Below are positions 49,082-57,520 of a stretch of 64,000 nt of DNA, piece by piece. The stretch is taken from the NCBI GenBank assembly GCA_963819635.1, contig CAWFWX010000011.1:372001-436000 (forward strand), in the 5' to 3' direction. How positions within the stretch are numbered: the stretch's first letter is position 1; each line of letters begins with the position of its first letter. The stretch comes from JACVRW01 sp963819635 (GTDB lineage Bacteria; Actinomycetota; Thermoleophilia; Solirubrobacterales; Thermoleophilaceae). The position numbers and the translations under genes were made by a program. The notes under the pieces were generated by a model. That model worked only from the letters and a program-made list of their open reading frames with translations. It was not told the DNA's origin and made no database searches.

Positions 49082-49704
49082 AGGCCGCGCACGGCCTCCT
49101 CGATCGGGGTGTCGCCGGAGACGAGCTCGAACGTCTTTCCGATCGAGCTCGGCGTCTCGAGCACGGCGAGCAGCACCGCCGCGACGTCCTCGCGCGGAAT
49201 GGAGCCGTAGGCCAGGTCGGTCCCCACCCTCACCAGCCCCGTTCCGGGGTCGTCGGTGAGCGCCCCGGGCCGCACGATCGTGTAGTCGAGACCGCTCGCC
49301 ATGAGGCGCTCGTCGGCCCCGGCCTTCGCCTCGTAGTAGGGGCGCATCTCGTCCGACCACTCCTGCGGCCGGCCGGCGCTGATCGCGCTCACGATCACGT
49401 AGCGCGGGACGCCGGCGTCCATCAGCTTCACCGCGGCGCCGTAGTCCACGGTGCGCTTCCGCTCGGGGCCGCTGCCGGGCCCCGCGCCGGCCGCGAACAC
49501 GACCGCGTCGGCTCCGGCGCAGCAGCCGGACAGATCGTCGAGCGTCTCCATGTCGCAGAGCACGGCCTCGGCACCCACGTCGGTGAGCTCCTGCACGTGC
49601 TCTGGGTTCCGCACGAGGCCGCGCGCCCGGTGGCCGCTGTCCGCCAGAAGGCGAAGCAGCCTGAGGCCGATCCTCCCGTGACCACCTGCGACCACGACGT
49701 CCAT
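49078..49704 (-). CDS. Atypical SDR, NAD(P)-binding protein
   Basis: The 208-residue protein has the Rossmann motif VVVAGGHGRIGLRLLRLL and the atypical-SDR flow CDMETLDDLSGCCAGADAVV, YVIVSAISAGRP, and LDYTIVRPGALTDDPGTG. These match NmrA/YwnB-like proteins, mostly redox sensors or small reductases. Catalytic YxxxK is replaced by PYYEAK (Tyr, Lys spaced). It is coupled to the ATL gene by a 4-base overlap. Exact ligand and substrate unknown. Confidence 0.85.
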   Translation of the reverse strand: MDVVVAGGHGRIGLRLLRLLADSGHRARGLVRNPEHVQELTDVGAEAVLCDMETLDDLSGCCAGADAVVFAAGAGPGSGPERKRTVDYGAAVKLMDAGVPRYVIVSAISAGRPQEWSDEMRPYYEAKAGADERLMASGLDYTIVRPGALTDDPGTGLVRVGTDLAYGSIPREDVAAVLLAVLETPSSIGKTFELVSGDTPIEEAVRGL

Positions 49705-49713
49705 GACCTGATC

Positions 49714-51123
49714 CTACGACCGACCGGGCCCGCCGCAAGGCCCGGCGATGCCGAGCTGCTCCATCAGGTAGAGCCAGATCTCGCTGCGGGTGGGGAAAGC
49801 CGGCACGGCGTGGAACAGCTGGTCGATCGGCACCTCCGCGACCACGCAGATCGTCGCCGCGTGGAGGAACTCCGCGATCTCCGGGCCGGTGAAGGTCGCG
49901 CCGACGATGATGCGGCGGTCGTCGTCCACGACGAGCCGCGTGGTGCCCCGCGCGTCGTCGCGGCCGTAGAAGCTGGCGCCCGCGTTGCCCTGGGTCGGAA
50001 CGTCGACCGCCCGGACGTTCAGCCCGTCCTGCCGGGCGGCGTCGAACGTGTAGCCAACGGCGGCGACATGCGGATCGGTGAAGATCACCCGCGGCGAGCG
50101 CGAGCCGATGCCGTTCGTCGGCAGGCAGCCGGTCTCGACGCCCAGGATCGAGTCCGCGGCGATGCGGGCGTGGTACTTGCCCATGTGCGTGAGCAGCGCG
50201 CGGCCGTTCGCGTCGCCGATCGCGTACAGCCAGTCGCTGCCCTCGGAGCGCATCGAGCTGTCCACCTGGACCGGCTTGCCCGGCTCGAGCCCCACCGTGT
50301 CGAGCCCGATGTCGTCGGTGTTGAGGCGGCGCCCGATCGCGACGAGGAGCTGCTCGGCGCGCACGGGCCCGCCGTCGTCGAGCTCGATCGTCACCTCGCC
50401 GCCCTCGGACCGGACGGCGGTGGCGCTCACGCCGAGCCGGATGTCCACGCCCTTCTCGGCCAGTGATTCCTTGACGTCGTCCGAGGCGAACGGCTCCTCG
50501 CGCGGGATCAGGCGGTCGCCGCGCTCGATGACGGTGACCTGCGAGGCGAGGGAGGAATACGCCTGCGCCATCTCCACGCCGACGACCCCGCCGCCGAGGA
50601 TCGCGAGGCGGGCCGGCACCTCCTTCGACGTCGTCGCCTCCCGGTTCGTCCACGGGTCGGCCTCGCGCAGGCCGTCGATCGGCGGGATCAGCGGCGAGCT
50701 GCCGGTCGCCACCACCACCGCCTTGCGCGCCACCAGCGTGTCGTCTCCGGCCCGCACGCGCCTGTCCCCGTCGAGGCGGCCCGCTTCCCGCACCAGGGCG
50801 ATGCCCCGCTGCTCGAGCCACGGGACCTGCGACGAGTCGTCGAGGTCGTGGATGATCTCGTCCCGGCGCGCGAGCACGGCGGCGCTGTCGAGATCGCCCG
50901 TCACCGCCTCGCGCACGCCGGGAATCCGGCGCGCCTCGACGAGCAGCTCGCCGGGACGGATCAGCGACTTCGAAGGCATGCAGGCGTAGAAGGAACACTC
51001 GCCGCCGACCAGATGGGACTCGACGATGGCGACCTCGAGGCCGCCCTCCCCGAGCCGCCCGGCGCACACCTCCCCCGCGGGGCCTGCACCGAGGACGACG
51101 ACGTCGAATTCGCGCTCGCTCAT
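49714..51123 (-). CDS. Pyridine nucleotide-disulfide oxidoreductase (dihydrolipoamide dehydrogenase/MerA-like)
   Basis: The 469-residue flavoprotein has the FAD motif VVVLGAGPAGEVCAGRLGE, the redox-active disulfide GGECSFYACMPSKSLIRPGE (Cys-x4-Cys), the NAD motif AILGGGVVGVEMAQAYSSL and a second FAD motif WLYAIGDANG. The C-terminal dimer domain contains TDPHVAAVGYTF, but the usual HPHPTLSE-like active site reads FHAVPAFPTRSEIW. It may reduce a thiol-disulfide or a quinone rather than lipoamide. Lack of 2-oxo-acid dehydrogenase neighbours supports that. It is divergent from an acyl-CoA dehydrogenase with a 22-base gap. Confidence 0.88.
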   Translation of the reverse strand: MSEREFDVVVLGAGPAGEVCAGRLGEGGLEVAIVESHLVGGECSFYACMPSKSLIRPGELLVEARRIPGVREAVTGDLDSAAVLARRDEIIHDLDDSSQVPWLEQRGIALVREAGRLDGDRRVRAGDDTLVARKAVVVATGSSPLIPPIDGLREADPWTNREATTSKEVPARLAILGGGVVGVEMAQAYSSLASQVTVIERGDRLIPREEPFASDDVKESLAEKGVDIRLGVSATAVRSEGGEVTIELDDGGPVRAEQLLVAIGRRLNTDDIGLDTVGLEPGKPVQVDSSMRSEGSDWLYAIGDANGRALLTHMGKYHARIAADSILGVETGCLPTNGIGSRSPRVIFTDPHVAAVGYTFDAARQDGLNVRAVDVPTQGNAGASFYGRDDARGTTRLVVDDDRRIIVGATFTGPEIAEFLHAATICVVAEVPIDQLFHAVPAFPTRSEIWLYLMEQLGIAGPCGGPGRS

Positions 51124-51145
51124 GCGCGCACGGTACTTTGCCTGA

Positions 51146-52333
51146 ATGGCGACCGCAGACGCGCTCCTGAAGCCCGACCACGGCTCGAGCCGCAAGCACT
51201 TCATCTTCACCGAGGAGCACGACCAGCTCCGCGAGTCGATCCACGCCTTCGTGACGAAGGAGCTGGCCCCGCACGCCGAGGAGTGGGAGGAGACGACCTT
51301 CCCGGACTCCGTCTTCGCGCGCATGGGCGAGCTCGGCTTCCTCGGGCTCTCGTATCCGGAGGAGTACGGCGGCCAGGGCGGCGACTACTACTGCAACATC
51401 GTGCTCGCGGAGGAGATGGTGCACGCGAACTGCGGCGGCCTGGCGATGGGCGTGGCGGTCCACACGGACATGGCGACGCCGCCGGTGCACCTGTTCGGCA
51501 CCGAGGAGCAGAAGCAGCGCTATCTCGTGCCGTCGATCCGCGGCGAGAAGATCTCCTGCCTCGGGATCACGGAGCCCGACGCCGGCAGCGACGTGTCCGG
51601 GATCAAGACGCGCGCCGTGCGCGACGGCGACGAGTGGGTCATCAACGGGTCGAAGACCTACATCACGAACGGGCACCGCGCCGACTACATCGTGCTCGTG
51701 ACGAAGACCGACCCGGACGCGGGATACGACGGGTTCACCCTCTTCCTGGTCGACATGGACACGCCCGGGGTGATCCGCGAGAAGAAGCTGGAGAAGCTCG
51801 GGATGCACGCGTCCGACACCGCGCTGCTCGCGTTCCAGGACGTGCGCGTGCCGGCGGACGCGCAGCTCGGGCAGGAGGGCAAGGGCTTCTACCACATCAT
51901 GTGGGAGCTCCAGGGCGAGCGCCTGATCGGCGCGGCCGGCTGCGTCGCCGGTGCGCAGAAGTGCTTCGACAAGACGCTCCAGTACGCGATGGAACGGAGC
52001 GCGTTCGGGCGCCCGATCGGCCGCTTCCAGGCGATCCGGCACAAGTTCGCCGACATGGCGACGAAGATCGAGGCCGGGCGCCAGATGGTCTACACGACGG
52101 CCTGGCGCTTCGCGAACGGCGAGTACCCCGTCCGCGAGATCTCGATGGCGAAGCTCTACACGGCCCGCATGGCGTGCGAGGTGACCGACGAATGCCTCCA
52201 GATCCACGGCGGCGCGGGCTATATGAAGGAGTACGGCATCGAGCGCGCCTGGCGCGACATGCGCCTGAACCGGATCGGCGCCGGCACCGACGAGGTGATG
52301 CTGGACGTGATCGGGCGGTCGTACGGGCTCTAG
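51146..52333 (+). CDS. Acyl-CoA dehydrogenase
   Basis: The 395-residue flavoenzyme has a full acyl-CoA dehydrogenase set: EHDQLRESIHAFVTKELAPH, GLSYPEEYGGQGGDYYCNI, CLGITEPDAGSDVSGIKTRA (FAD/substrate signature), RSAFGRPIGRFQAIRHKFAD, and LQIHGGAGYMKEYGIERAWR with the Glu-bearing loop. It oxidises a fatty acyl-CoA to the 2-enoyl-CoA, passing electrons to ETF. No ETF gene is adjacent. The next gene is a divergent paralogue, with a palindromic element between them. Confidence 0.94.
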   Translation: MATADALLKPDHGSSRKHFIFTEEHDQLRESIHAFVTKELAPHAEEWEETTFPDSVFARMGELGFLGLSYPEEYGGQGGDYYCNIVLAEEMVHANCGGLAMGVAVHTDMATPPVHLFGTEEQKQRYLVPSIRGEKISCLGITEPDAGSDVSGIKTRAVRDGDEWVINGSKTYITNGHRADYIVLVTKTDPDAGYDGFTLFLVDMDTPGVIREKKLEKLGMHASDTALLAFQDVRVPADAQLGQEGKGFYHIMWELQGERLIGAAGCVAGAQKCFDKTLQYAMERSAFGRPIGRFQAIRHKFADMATKIEAGRQMVYTTAWRFANGEYPVREISMAKLYTARMACEVTDECLQIHGGAGYMKEYGIERAWRDMRLNRIGAGTDEVMLDVIGRSYGL

Positions 52334-52343
52334 GCGCCGCGCC

Positions 52344-52455
52344 GGGCCGAACTACGGGCATTGAGGGAGAGGGTTGGGCGATTTATGCACCCATATCGGT
52401 ACATAAAGCGCCCAACCCCTTCCGGGCCGCCTCCTTCACTGCCGCCGTTCGGCCC
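52344..52455. repeat. Palindromic MITE-like element, copy 3, at the start of an acyl-CoA dehydrogenase gene
   Basis: The left end reads GGGCCGAACTACGGGCATTG and the reverse complement of the right end reads GGGCCGAACGGCGGCAGTGA. The core GGTTGGGCGATTTATG pairs with CATAAAGCGCCCAACC around CACCCATATCGGTA. The element is one large imperfect hairpin of about 112 bases. The core closely matches copy 2 (8209-8295). It contains the TTG (52361) and ATG (52385) candidate starts of the downstream gene. Confidence 0.8.
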
Positions 52456-53530
52456 TGAGCACGAGCAGCTCCGCACGGAGATCCGGCGCTTCGTCGCCGA
52501 GGAGCTGCGGCCCCATGCCGCCGAGTGGGAGGCCGCCGAGTGGTTCCCCAACGAGGTCTTCCATCGCATGGCCGAGCTCGGCCTGCTCGGCCTGAAGTAC
52601 CCGGTCGAGTACGGCGGGCGCGGCGGCGGCTACCTGGACGATGCGGTGCTGTCCGAGGAGCTCGGGCGCTGCGGGTCGGGCGGGGTCTCGGCGGGGATCG
52701 GCGCGCACATCGGCATCGCCACTCCCCCGATCTGGAAGTTCGGCACGGACGATCAGAAGGAGCGCTTCCTGGCGCCGGCGATTCGCGGCGAGCGCATCGC
52801 GGCACTCGGCATCACCGAGCCGGGTGCCGGCTCGGACGTCGCGGGCATCCGCACCTTCGCCCGCAGGGTCGACGGCGGCTACGTCGTCAACGGCTCGAAG
52901 ACGTTCATCACGAACGGGGTGCGCGCCGACTTCGTCGTCACGGCGGTCAAGACGACCGAGGAGGGCGGCCACCACGGGCTCTCGTTCCTGATCGTCGAGC
53001 GCGAGATGGACGGGTTCGAGACCGCGGGGAAGCTCGAGAAGCTCGGCTGGCGCGCCTCGGACACGGGCGAGCTCGCGTTCTCAGACGTCTTCGTCCCCGA
53101 CGAGAACCTGCTCGGCGAGGAGAACAAGGGCTTCTACCTGATCATGGCCAACTTCCAGTGGGAGCGCCTGCTGATGGCGCTGGGCGCCGTCGCGTCGATG
53201 GACGCGGTCCTGGACCGAGTCCTCGACGCCGAGCCGGACAAGACGTGGCGCCACCTCGTCGCCGAGATGGCCATGAAGAGGGAGGCCTCTCGGTGCTTGA
53301 CGTACCACGCACTGAGGCGCTTCGTGGACGACGGCAACGCCGTGCGGGAGGTCACCGAGGCGAAGCTCCTGTCACAGAGGAGTGCCTTCGAGGTCGCCGA
53401 GACCGCGTTCCGAGTGCTCGACGGCGACCTCGACATCGGCCGCGCCATGCGCGACACGCGCCTCGGCCCGATCGGCGGCGGCACCGACGAGGTGATGAAG
53501 GAGATCCTCGCGAAGCAGCTCGGGCTCTAG
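52385..53530 (+). CDS. Divergent acyl-CoA dehydrogenase paralogue, probably degenerate active site
   Basis: About 381 residues. The N-terminal and middle domains are recognisable: PEHEQLRTEIRRFVAEELRP, GLKYPVEYGGRGGGYLDDAV, ALGITEPGAGSDVAGIRTFA and KLEKLGWRASDTGELAF. Towards the C-terminus two family motifs present in the preceding paralogue are gone: the FGRPI segment is replaced by LDAEPDKTWRHL, and GGAGYMKEYG is shortened to LDGDLDIGRA. The catalytic base cannot be placed. The first about 23 residues are coded by the palindromic element. The start is uncertain: ATG 52385, TTG 52361 or a codon near 52436. Confidence 0.75.
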   Translation: MHPYRYIKRPTPSGPPPSLPPFGPEHEQLRTEIRRFVAEELRPHAAEWEAAEWFPNEVFHRMAELGLLGLKYPVEYGGRGGGYLDDAVLSEELGRCGSGGVSAGIGAHIGIATPPIWKFGTDDQKERFLAPAIRGERIAALGITEPGAGSDVAGIRTFARRVDGGYVVNGSKTFITNGVRADFVVTAVKTTEEGGHHGLSFLIVEREMDGFETAGKLEKLGWRASDTGELAFSDVFVPDENLLGEENKGFYLIMANFQWERLLMALGAVASMDAVLDRVLDAEPDKTWRHLVAEMAMKREASRCLTYHALRRFVDDGNAVREVTEAKLLSQRSAFEVAETAFRVLDGDLDIGRAMRDTRLGPIGGGTDEVMKEILAKQLGL

Positions 53531-53799
53531 GGCCGCGGGCGGCGCCGGGCCGCGCTCTCCGGCTCGTCCGGCCAGCGGCCGTGCTCGTCGAAGAAGTCGC
53601 GCGCGCTCTGCTCCGTGTCGCGCTCCTTGTCGCCCTCGACGCCGATCCGGTAGAGCACGTTCAGGAGCAGGACCGCGCTCGCCGCGCTGAAGAAGAGGGC
53701 GCCCGCGGCGATGCCGACGCTGCCGGCCGTCGCGGTCACGATCCCGCCGGCGATGAAGAGGGCCAGCGGGATGCCGTACCGGATTGCGGCCAGCGCCAT
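53527..53799 (-). CDS. Small two-helix membrane protein (90 aa)
   Basis: The product has two hydrophobic helices (ALAAIRYGIPLALFIAGGIV and GIAAGALFFSAASAVLLLNV) and a polar C-terminus (DKERDTEQSARDFFDEHGRW, then PDEPESAARRRP). DFFDEHGRWPD is a short motif often found at the tail of small actinobacterial membrane proteins. The stop overlaps the acyl-CoA dehydrogenase stop. ATG at 53799 is chosen over an upstream Met that would cross the SDR ribosome-binding site. Role unknown. Confidence 0.7.
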   Translation of the reverse strand: MALAAIRYGIPLALFIAGGIVTATAGSVGIAAGALFFSAASAVLLLNVLYRIGVEGDKERDTEQSARDFFDEHGRWPDEPESAARRRPRP

Positions 53800-53840
53800 G
53801 CACCTATGATGCCCGGCGCTCAACCAGCTAAGGAGAATCA

Positions 53841-54668
53841 ATGGGAGTTCTGGATGGAAAGGCGGCGATCGTCACCGGGTCGGCGCGCGGGATCGGCCGG
53901 GCGACGGCCGAGCTGCTCGCCGAGCAGGGCGCGCGCGTCCTCATCAACGACCTCGACGGGGACGTGGCGGAGCAGGCCGCGTCGGAGATAGCCGGCGATA
54001 CGACCGTCTTCGGCGGCGACCTGACCAAGGAGGGCGTCCCGGACCAGCTGATCCAGAAGGCCGTCGACGAGTTCGGCCAGATCGACATCATCGTCAACAA
54101 CGCGGGCTACACCCGCGACGGCGTCGCCCACAAGATGACCGACGACCAGTTCCAGGCGATGCTCGACATCCACACGGTCGTGCCGTTCCGGATTCTCCGC
54201 GCCGCGGCGCCCCACCTGCGGGAGCCGGCCAAGAAGGAGAAGGAGGAGGGCCGGGAGGTCTTCCGCAAGGTCGTGAACGTCAGCTCCATCTCCGGGACGA
54301 TGGGCAACGCCGGGCAGGTGAACTACTCGGCCGCGAAGGCCGGCGTGGTGGGTCTCACGAAGACGCTCGCCAAGGAGTGGGGCCAGTTCAAGATCAACGT
54401 GAACGCCGTGGCGTTCGGGTTCGTCGAGACGCGCCTCACCGCCGCCAAGGAGTCCGGCAACGTGATGACGAAGGACGGCGAGGAGATCCAGCTCGGCATT
54501 CCGGAGCAGATGCGTGCGATGGCCGCGATGATCATTCCGATCGGGCGCCCCGCGACGCCCGAGGAGGCCGCCGGCCCGGTGTTCTTCCTCTGCTCACCCT
54601 GGGCCGACTACGTGCACGGCCAGGTGCTGAACGTGACCGGCGGTCAGTTCGGCGGGATGTACTTCTAG
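53841..54668 (+). CDS. SDR oxidoreductase (FabG-like 3-oxoacyl reductase)
   Basis: The 275-residue classical SDR shows the coenzyme loop AAIVTGSARGIGRATAELLA, the NNAG motif (IIVNNAGYTRDG), the catalytic Ser region VVNVSSISGTMG, and YSAAKAGVVGLTKTLAKEW (Tyr and Lys of YxxxK). It ends NVTGGQFGGMYF, as in FabG-type enzymes. A strong AAGGAG lies 7 bases before ATG 53841, an unusually good ribosome site for this window. A long internal charged insert (PAKKEKEEGREVFRK) is atypical. It probably reduces a 3-oxoacyl or 3-hydroxyacyl thioester. The stop overlaps the hmgA stop by 4 bases. Confidence 0.9.
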   Translation: MGVLDGKAAIVTGSARGIGRATAELLAEQGARVLINDLDGDVAEQAASEIAGDTTVFGGDLTKEGVPDQLIQKAVDEFGQIDIIVNNAGYTRDGVAHKMTDDQFQAMLDIHTVVPFRILRAAAPHLREPAKKEKEEGREVFRKVVNVSSISGTMGNAGQVNYSAAKAGVVGLTKTLAKEWGQFKINVNAVAFGFVETRLTAAKESGNVMTKDGEEIQLGIPEQMRAMAAMIIPIGRPATPEEAAGPVFFLCSPWADYVHGQVLNVTGGQFGGMYF

Positions 54669-55840
54669 ACCGTCGTCCGGTCCGGATTCCAGCTGTAGGC
54701 GTACTCGGGCCTGTCCACCTCTTCCCAGAGCGTGGACAGGCGCAGAGGCTTGAAGGTGTCCCACATGACGGCCAGCTCGTCCGTGGACCGCTTGCCGAGC
54801 GCCTTCTCGACAGCACCCGGCTGCGGCCCGTGCGGCAGCCCTGACGGGTGCAGGGTCAGGAAGCCGATGTCCACGCCCTTGCGCGCCTCGTAGTTCCCGG
54901 CCGCGTAGAACATGACCTCCTCGGACTGGATGTTCGAGTGGTGGTAGGGGATCGGCACGGCCTCGGGGTCCCAGTCGAGCATGCGCGGGGCGAACGTGCA
55001 GATCACGAAGTTCAGACCCTGGAAGGTCTGATGTGCGGGCGGGGGCAGGTGGAAACGCCCGGCGCGCGGCTCGAAGTCGTCCGCGTTGAAGGTGTACGGC
55101 CACACGTAGCCGTCCCAGCCGACAACGTCGAACGGGTGACGGTCGAGCACGTAGTCCTGGTAGCCGTCGCGCACTCGGACCGTGACCGCGAACTCGCCGC
55201 TCTCATCGAATGTCTCGAGCTCCGCCGGCGCGTGGAAGTCGCGCTGTGAGAACGGCGCGTGCTCGAGCAGCTGGCCGTAGCGATTGCGGTAGCGGTTCGG
55301 AGTCTCGATCTCACCCGGCGTGTGGAAGCAGAGCCAGAACTGCTCCTCGCCCATCGGGAGCTCGAACGTGTGGGTGGTGCCGCGCGGGATGACCACGTAG
55401 TCGCGCTCGCGGAACGGCACACGGCCGAAGACGGTGCGGAGCACGCCGCTGCCGCGGTGGATGTACAGGACCTCGTCGCCCTCTCCATTCCGGTAGAAGC
55501 CCTCGAGGGCCTCGAGCGGCTTGCAGACCGAGACCTCGATGTCGCTGTTCCACATGAGGAGCCGGCGACCCGACACGGGATCGCCGCCGGGCTCGACCGA
55601 GGTCGCGTCCGCCAGCCGGTGCACGTGGGCATCGGGCACCCACTCCTCGCGCTCGATGGGCTGGAACGCGCCGACCTGATCCAGCCGGCAGGGCGACTGA
55701 AGGTGCAGCAGGATCGACTCGTTGCCCGAGAAGCCCTCGTAGCCCATGACCTCCTCGACGAGCAGGGGCGAGCCGCTTCCGTTCGCCCGCACCTGTACGT
55801 GTCGTTTGGCGGGAATGCTGCCGAGGCTGGCGTAGCGCAT
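54665..55840 (-). CDS. hmgA: Homogentisate 1,2-dioxygenase
   Basis: The 391-residue protein has homogentisate dioxygenase landmarks: GFSGNESILLHLQSPC, YRNGEGDEVLYIHRGSGVLR, YVVIPRGTTHTFELP, WDGYVWPYTFNADDFEP, and the iron site HHSNIQSEEVMFYAAG with LHPSGLPHGPQPG (two His and a Glu). It opens homogentisate to maleylacetoacetate. It lies 2 bases after hppD, so both are one operon. Length is a little shorter than the proteobacterial form (about 430-440), matching the actinobacterial type. Confidence 0.93.
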   Translation of the reverse strand: MRYASLGSIPAKRHVQVRANGSGSPLLVEEVMGYEGFSGNESILLHLQSPCRLDQVGAFQPIEREEWVPDAHVHRLADATSVEPGGDPVSGRRLLMWNSDIEVSVCKPLEALEGFYRNGEGDEVLYIHRGSGVLRTVFGRVPFRERDYVVIPRGTTHTFELPMGEEQFWLCFHTPGEIETPNRYRNRYGQLLEHAPFSQRDFHAPAELETFDESGEFAVTVRVRDGYQDYVLDRHPFDVVGWDGYVWPYTFNADDFEPRAGRFHLPPPAHQTFQGLNFVICTFAPRMLDWDPEAVPIPYHHSNIQSEEVMFYAAGNYEARKGVDIGFLTLHPSGLPHGPQPGAVEKALGKRSTDELAVMWDTFKPLRLSTLWEEVDRPEYAYSWNPDRTTV

Positions 55841-55842
55841 GG

Positions 55843-56982
55843 CTAGAGGTTTCCTCTCCGGTCCTGCTCGCGCTCGATCGCCTCGAACAGGGCCTTGAAG
55901 TTGCCCTCGCCGAAGCCGCGCGAGCCGTGGCGCTCGATGATCTCGAAAAACACCGTCGGGCGGTCGCCGACCGGCTTGGTGAAGATCTGCAGGAGGTAGC
56001 CCTCGTCGTCGCGATCCACCAGGATCCCGAGCCGCCTCAGGTCCGCCAGGTCCTCCTCGATCTCGCCGATGCGCCCGGGCACATCGTCGTAGTACGACTC
56101 GGGGATCGAGAGGAACTCGACGCCGCTCGCGCTCAGTGCGGAGACGCAGTCCACGATGTCGCGTGTCGCGAGAGCGATGTGCTGGGCGCCGGCGCCCTTG
56201 TAGTACTCGATGTACTCGTCGATCTGGGACTTGCGCTTGCCCTCGGCGGGCTCGTTGATCGGGAACTTGAGGCGCCCGCTGCCGTCGGTGACGACCTTCG
56301 ACATCAGGGCCGAGTATTCCGTGGAGATCGCCTCGTCCGAGAAATGGATCATCTCGGTCATGCCGAAGACGCGCTCGTAGTAGCCGACCCACTCCTCCAT
56401 GTGGCCGAGCTCCACGTTGCCGACGATGTGGTCGATTGCCATCAGGCGCATGGCGTCGGGGTCGTGCGTGGCCTCGCCGCGCCTCTCGAAGCCGGGCAGG
56501 AACGCGCCCTTGTACTCCTCGCGCTGAACGAAGAGGTGCTGGGTGTCGCCGTAGGTGGCGATCGAGGAGAGCTGCACCCGGCCGCCCTCGTCCTCGACCC
56601 AATGCGGGGTGATGACGCCTCGGGCACCGTGCTCGACGGCGTGCTGGTACGCGGCGGCGGCGTCTGGGACGCTCAGCGCGATCTTGTGGACACCGTCGCC
56701 GTGGTGCGCGTGGTGAGCGGCGATGTCATCGCCTCCCTGGAGCGTGCCGGTGAGCACCAGGCGGATCCGGCCCTGTTGGAGCACGTGCGAAACGCGGTCG
56801 CGCCGGCCCGTCTCGAGCCCTGCGTAGGCGGTCTCCGTGAACCCGAACGCGTGCACGAAGTAGAAGGCCGCCTGAGCGGCGTTCCCCACGTACAGCTCCA
56901 CGTGGTCGATGCCGTGAACTGGCATGCGATCGTCGTCTGCGGGGAGCGCAATTGCGCCGGGTGCCAGCTCTTCTGTCGCCAT
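55843..56982 (-). CDS. hppD: 4-hydroxyphenylpyruvate dioxygenase
   Basis: The 379-residue protein has two vicinal-oxygen-chelate modules. N-terminal part: HGIDHVELYVGNAAQAAFYF. C-terminal iron ligands: AIDHIVGNVELG (His), GAQHIALATRDIV (His) and PTVFFEIIERHG (Glu). It converts 4-hydroxyphenylpyruvate to homogentisate, the substrate of hmgA just downstream. ATG at 56982 is chosen over a GTG three bases earlier. A divergent AsnC-type regulator lies 73 bases away. Confidence 0.95.
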   Translation of the reverse strand: MATEELAPGAIALPADDDRMPVHGIDHVELYVGNAAQAAFYFVHAFGFTETAYAGLETGRRDRVSHVLQQGRIRLVLTGTLQGGDDIAAHHAHHGDGVHKIALSVPDAAAAYQHAVEHGARGVITPHWVEDEGGRVQLSSIATYGDTQHLFVQREEYKGAFLPGFERRGEATHDPDAMRLMAIDHIVGNVELGHMEEWVGYYERVFGMTEMIHFSDEAISTEYSALMSKVVTDGSGRLKFPINEPAEGKRKSQIDEYIEYYKGAGAQHIALATRDIVDCVSALSASGVEFLSIPESYYDDVPGRIGEIEEDLADLRRLGILVDRDDEGYLLQIFTKPVGDRPTVFFEIIERHGSRGFGEGNFKALFEAIEREQDRRGNL

Positions 56983-56991
56983 CACTAAATG

Positions 56992-57014
56992 ATTGCCTGC
57001 TTAGGGGCAGCATT
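56992..57014. promoter_or_regulatory. Candidate operator between hppD and asnC
   Basis: ATTGCCTGC-TTAGGG-GCAGCATT is an imperfect inverted repeat in the divergent control region. An Lrp/AsnC regulator binding its own promoter and hppD would use such a site. The arms are not perfect, so this is tentative. Confidence 0.35.
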
Positions 57015-57055
57015 CAATGCAGGTTCGTTGCGTCCCTGCCACACTTCGGGCACAT

Positions 57056-57484
57056 ATGGACGACATCGACCGAAGAATCGTTGCGCTGATGCGCGAGAAC
57101 GCACGCCGGTCGTTCAAGGACATCGGATCGCACGTGGGCCTGTCGGCCCCGGCAATCAAGCGCCGGGTGGACCGGCTCGAGGCGGACGGCGTGATTCGCG
57201 GCTACACGACGATGGTCGACCCGCGCGCCTTCGGCTGGCACGCGGAGGCGTTCGTCGACCTCTACTGCGAGGGGCGGATGCCGGCCGACTCGATCAAGCA
57301 GGCGGTGGAGGGCGAGCCGGGCGTGGTCTCCGCCCACACGGTCGCGGGCGAGGCGAGCGCGCTGCTCCACGTGATGGCTGAGGACACGCAGGACCTGGAG
57401 CTGTGTCTGGAACGAATCCGGGCGACCGACGGCATCTCGCGCACCGTTACGGAAGTGGTGCTGTCGACGCTGTTCGAGCGCTGA
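57056..57484 (+). CDS. Lrp/AsnC-family regulator
   Basis: The 142-residue product has the AsnC helix-turn-helix (DDIDRRIVALMRENARRSFK, then SAPAIKRRVDRLEADGVIRG) and the RAM domain (HAEAFVDLYCEGRMPADSIK, AHTVAGEASALLHVMAEDTQ). It is divergent from hppD-hmgA and is the likely regulator of tyrosine breakdown, responding to an amino acid or aromatic intermediate. ATG at 57056 starts a canonical length; an upstream ATG at 57017 would add 13 unlikely residues. The gene ends in front of a strong double palindrome. Confidence 0.9.
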   Translation: MDDIDRRIVALMRENARRSFKDIGSHVGLSAPAIKRRVDRLEADGVIRGYTTMVDPRAFGWHAEAFVDLYCEGRMPADSIKQAVEGEPGVVSAHTVAGEASALLHVMAEDTQDLELCLERIRATDGISRTVTEVVLSTLFER

Positions 57485-57486
57485 TC

Positions 57487-57519
57487 TAAGTCGCCACGAC
57501 TTAAGGGGTCTGACCCCTT
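57487..57519. repeat. GGGGTCWGACCCC palindrome with extra hairpin, locus 5
   Basis: TAAGTCG-CCA-CGACTTA (57487-57503) is followed at once by AAGGGGTCTGACCCCTT (57503-57519). It fills the gap between the convergent asnC and acidic-protein genes and may serve as a bidirectional terminator. Confidence 0.8.
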
Positions 57520-57520
57520 G

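Noticed and set aside
48803..52207. A single 1134-codon minus-strand frame
   Set aside because: Only the last 92 codons (ATL protein) are a true gene; the remainder is out of frame with the flavoprotein and SDR genes and antisense to the first acyl-CoA dehydrogenase.
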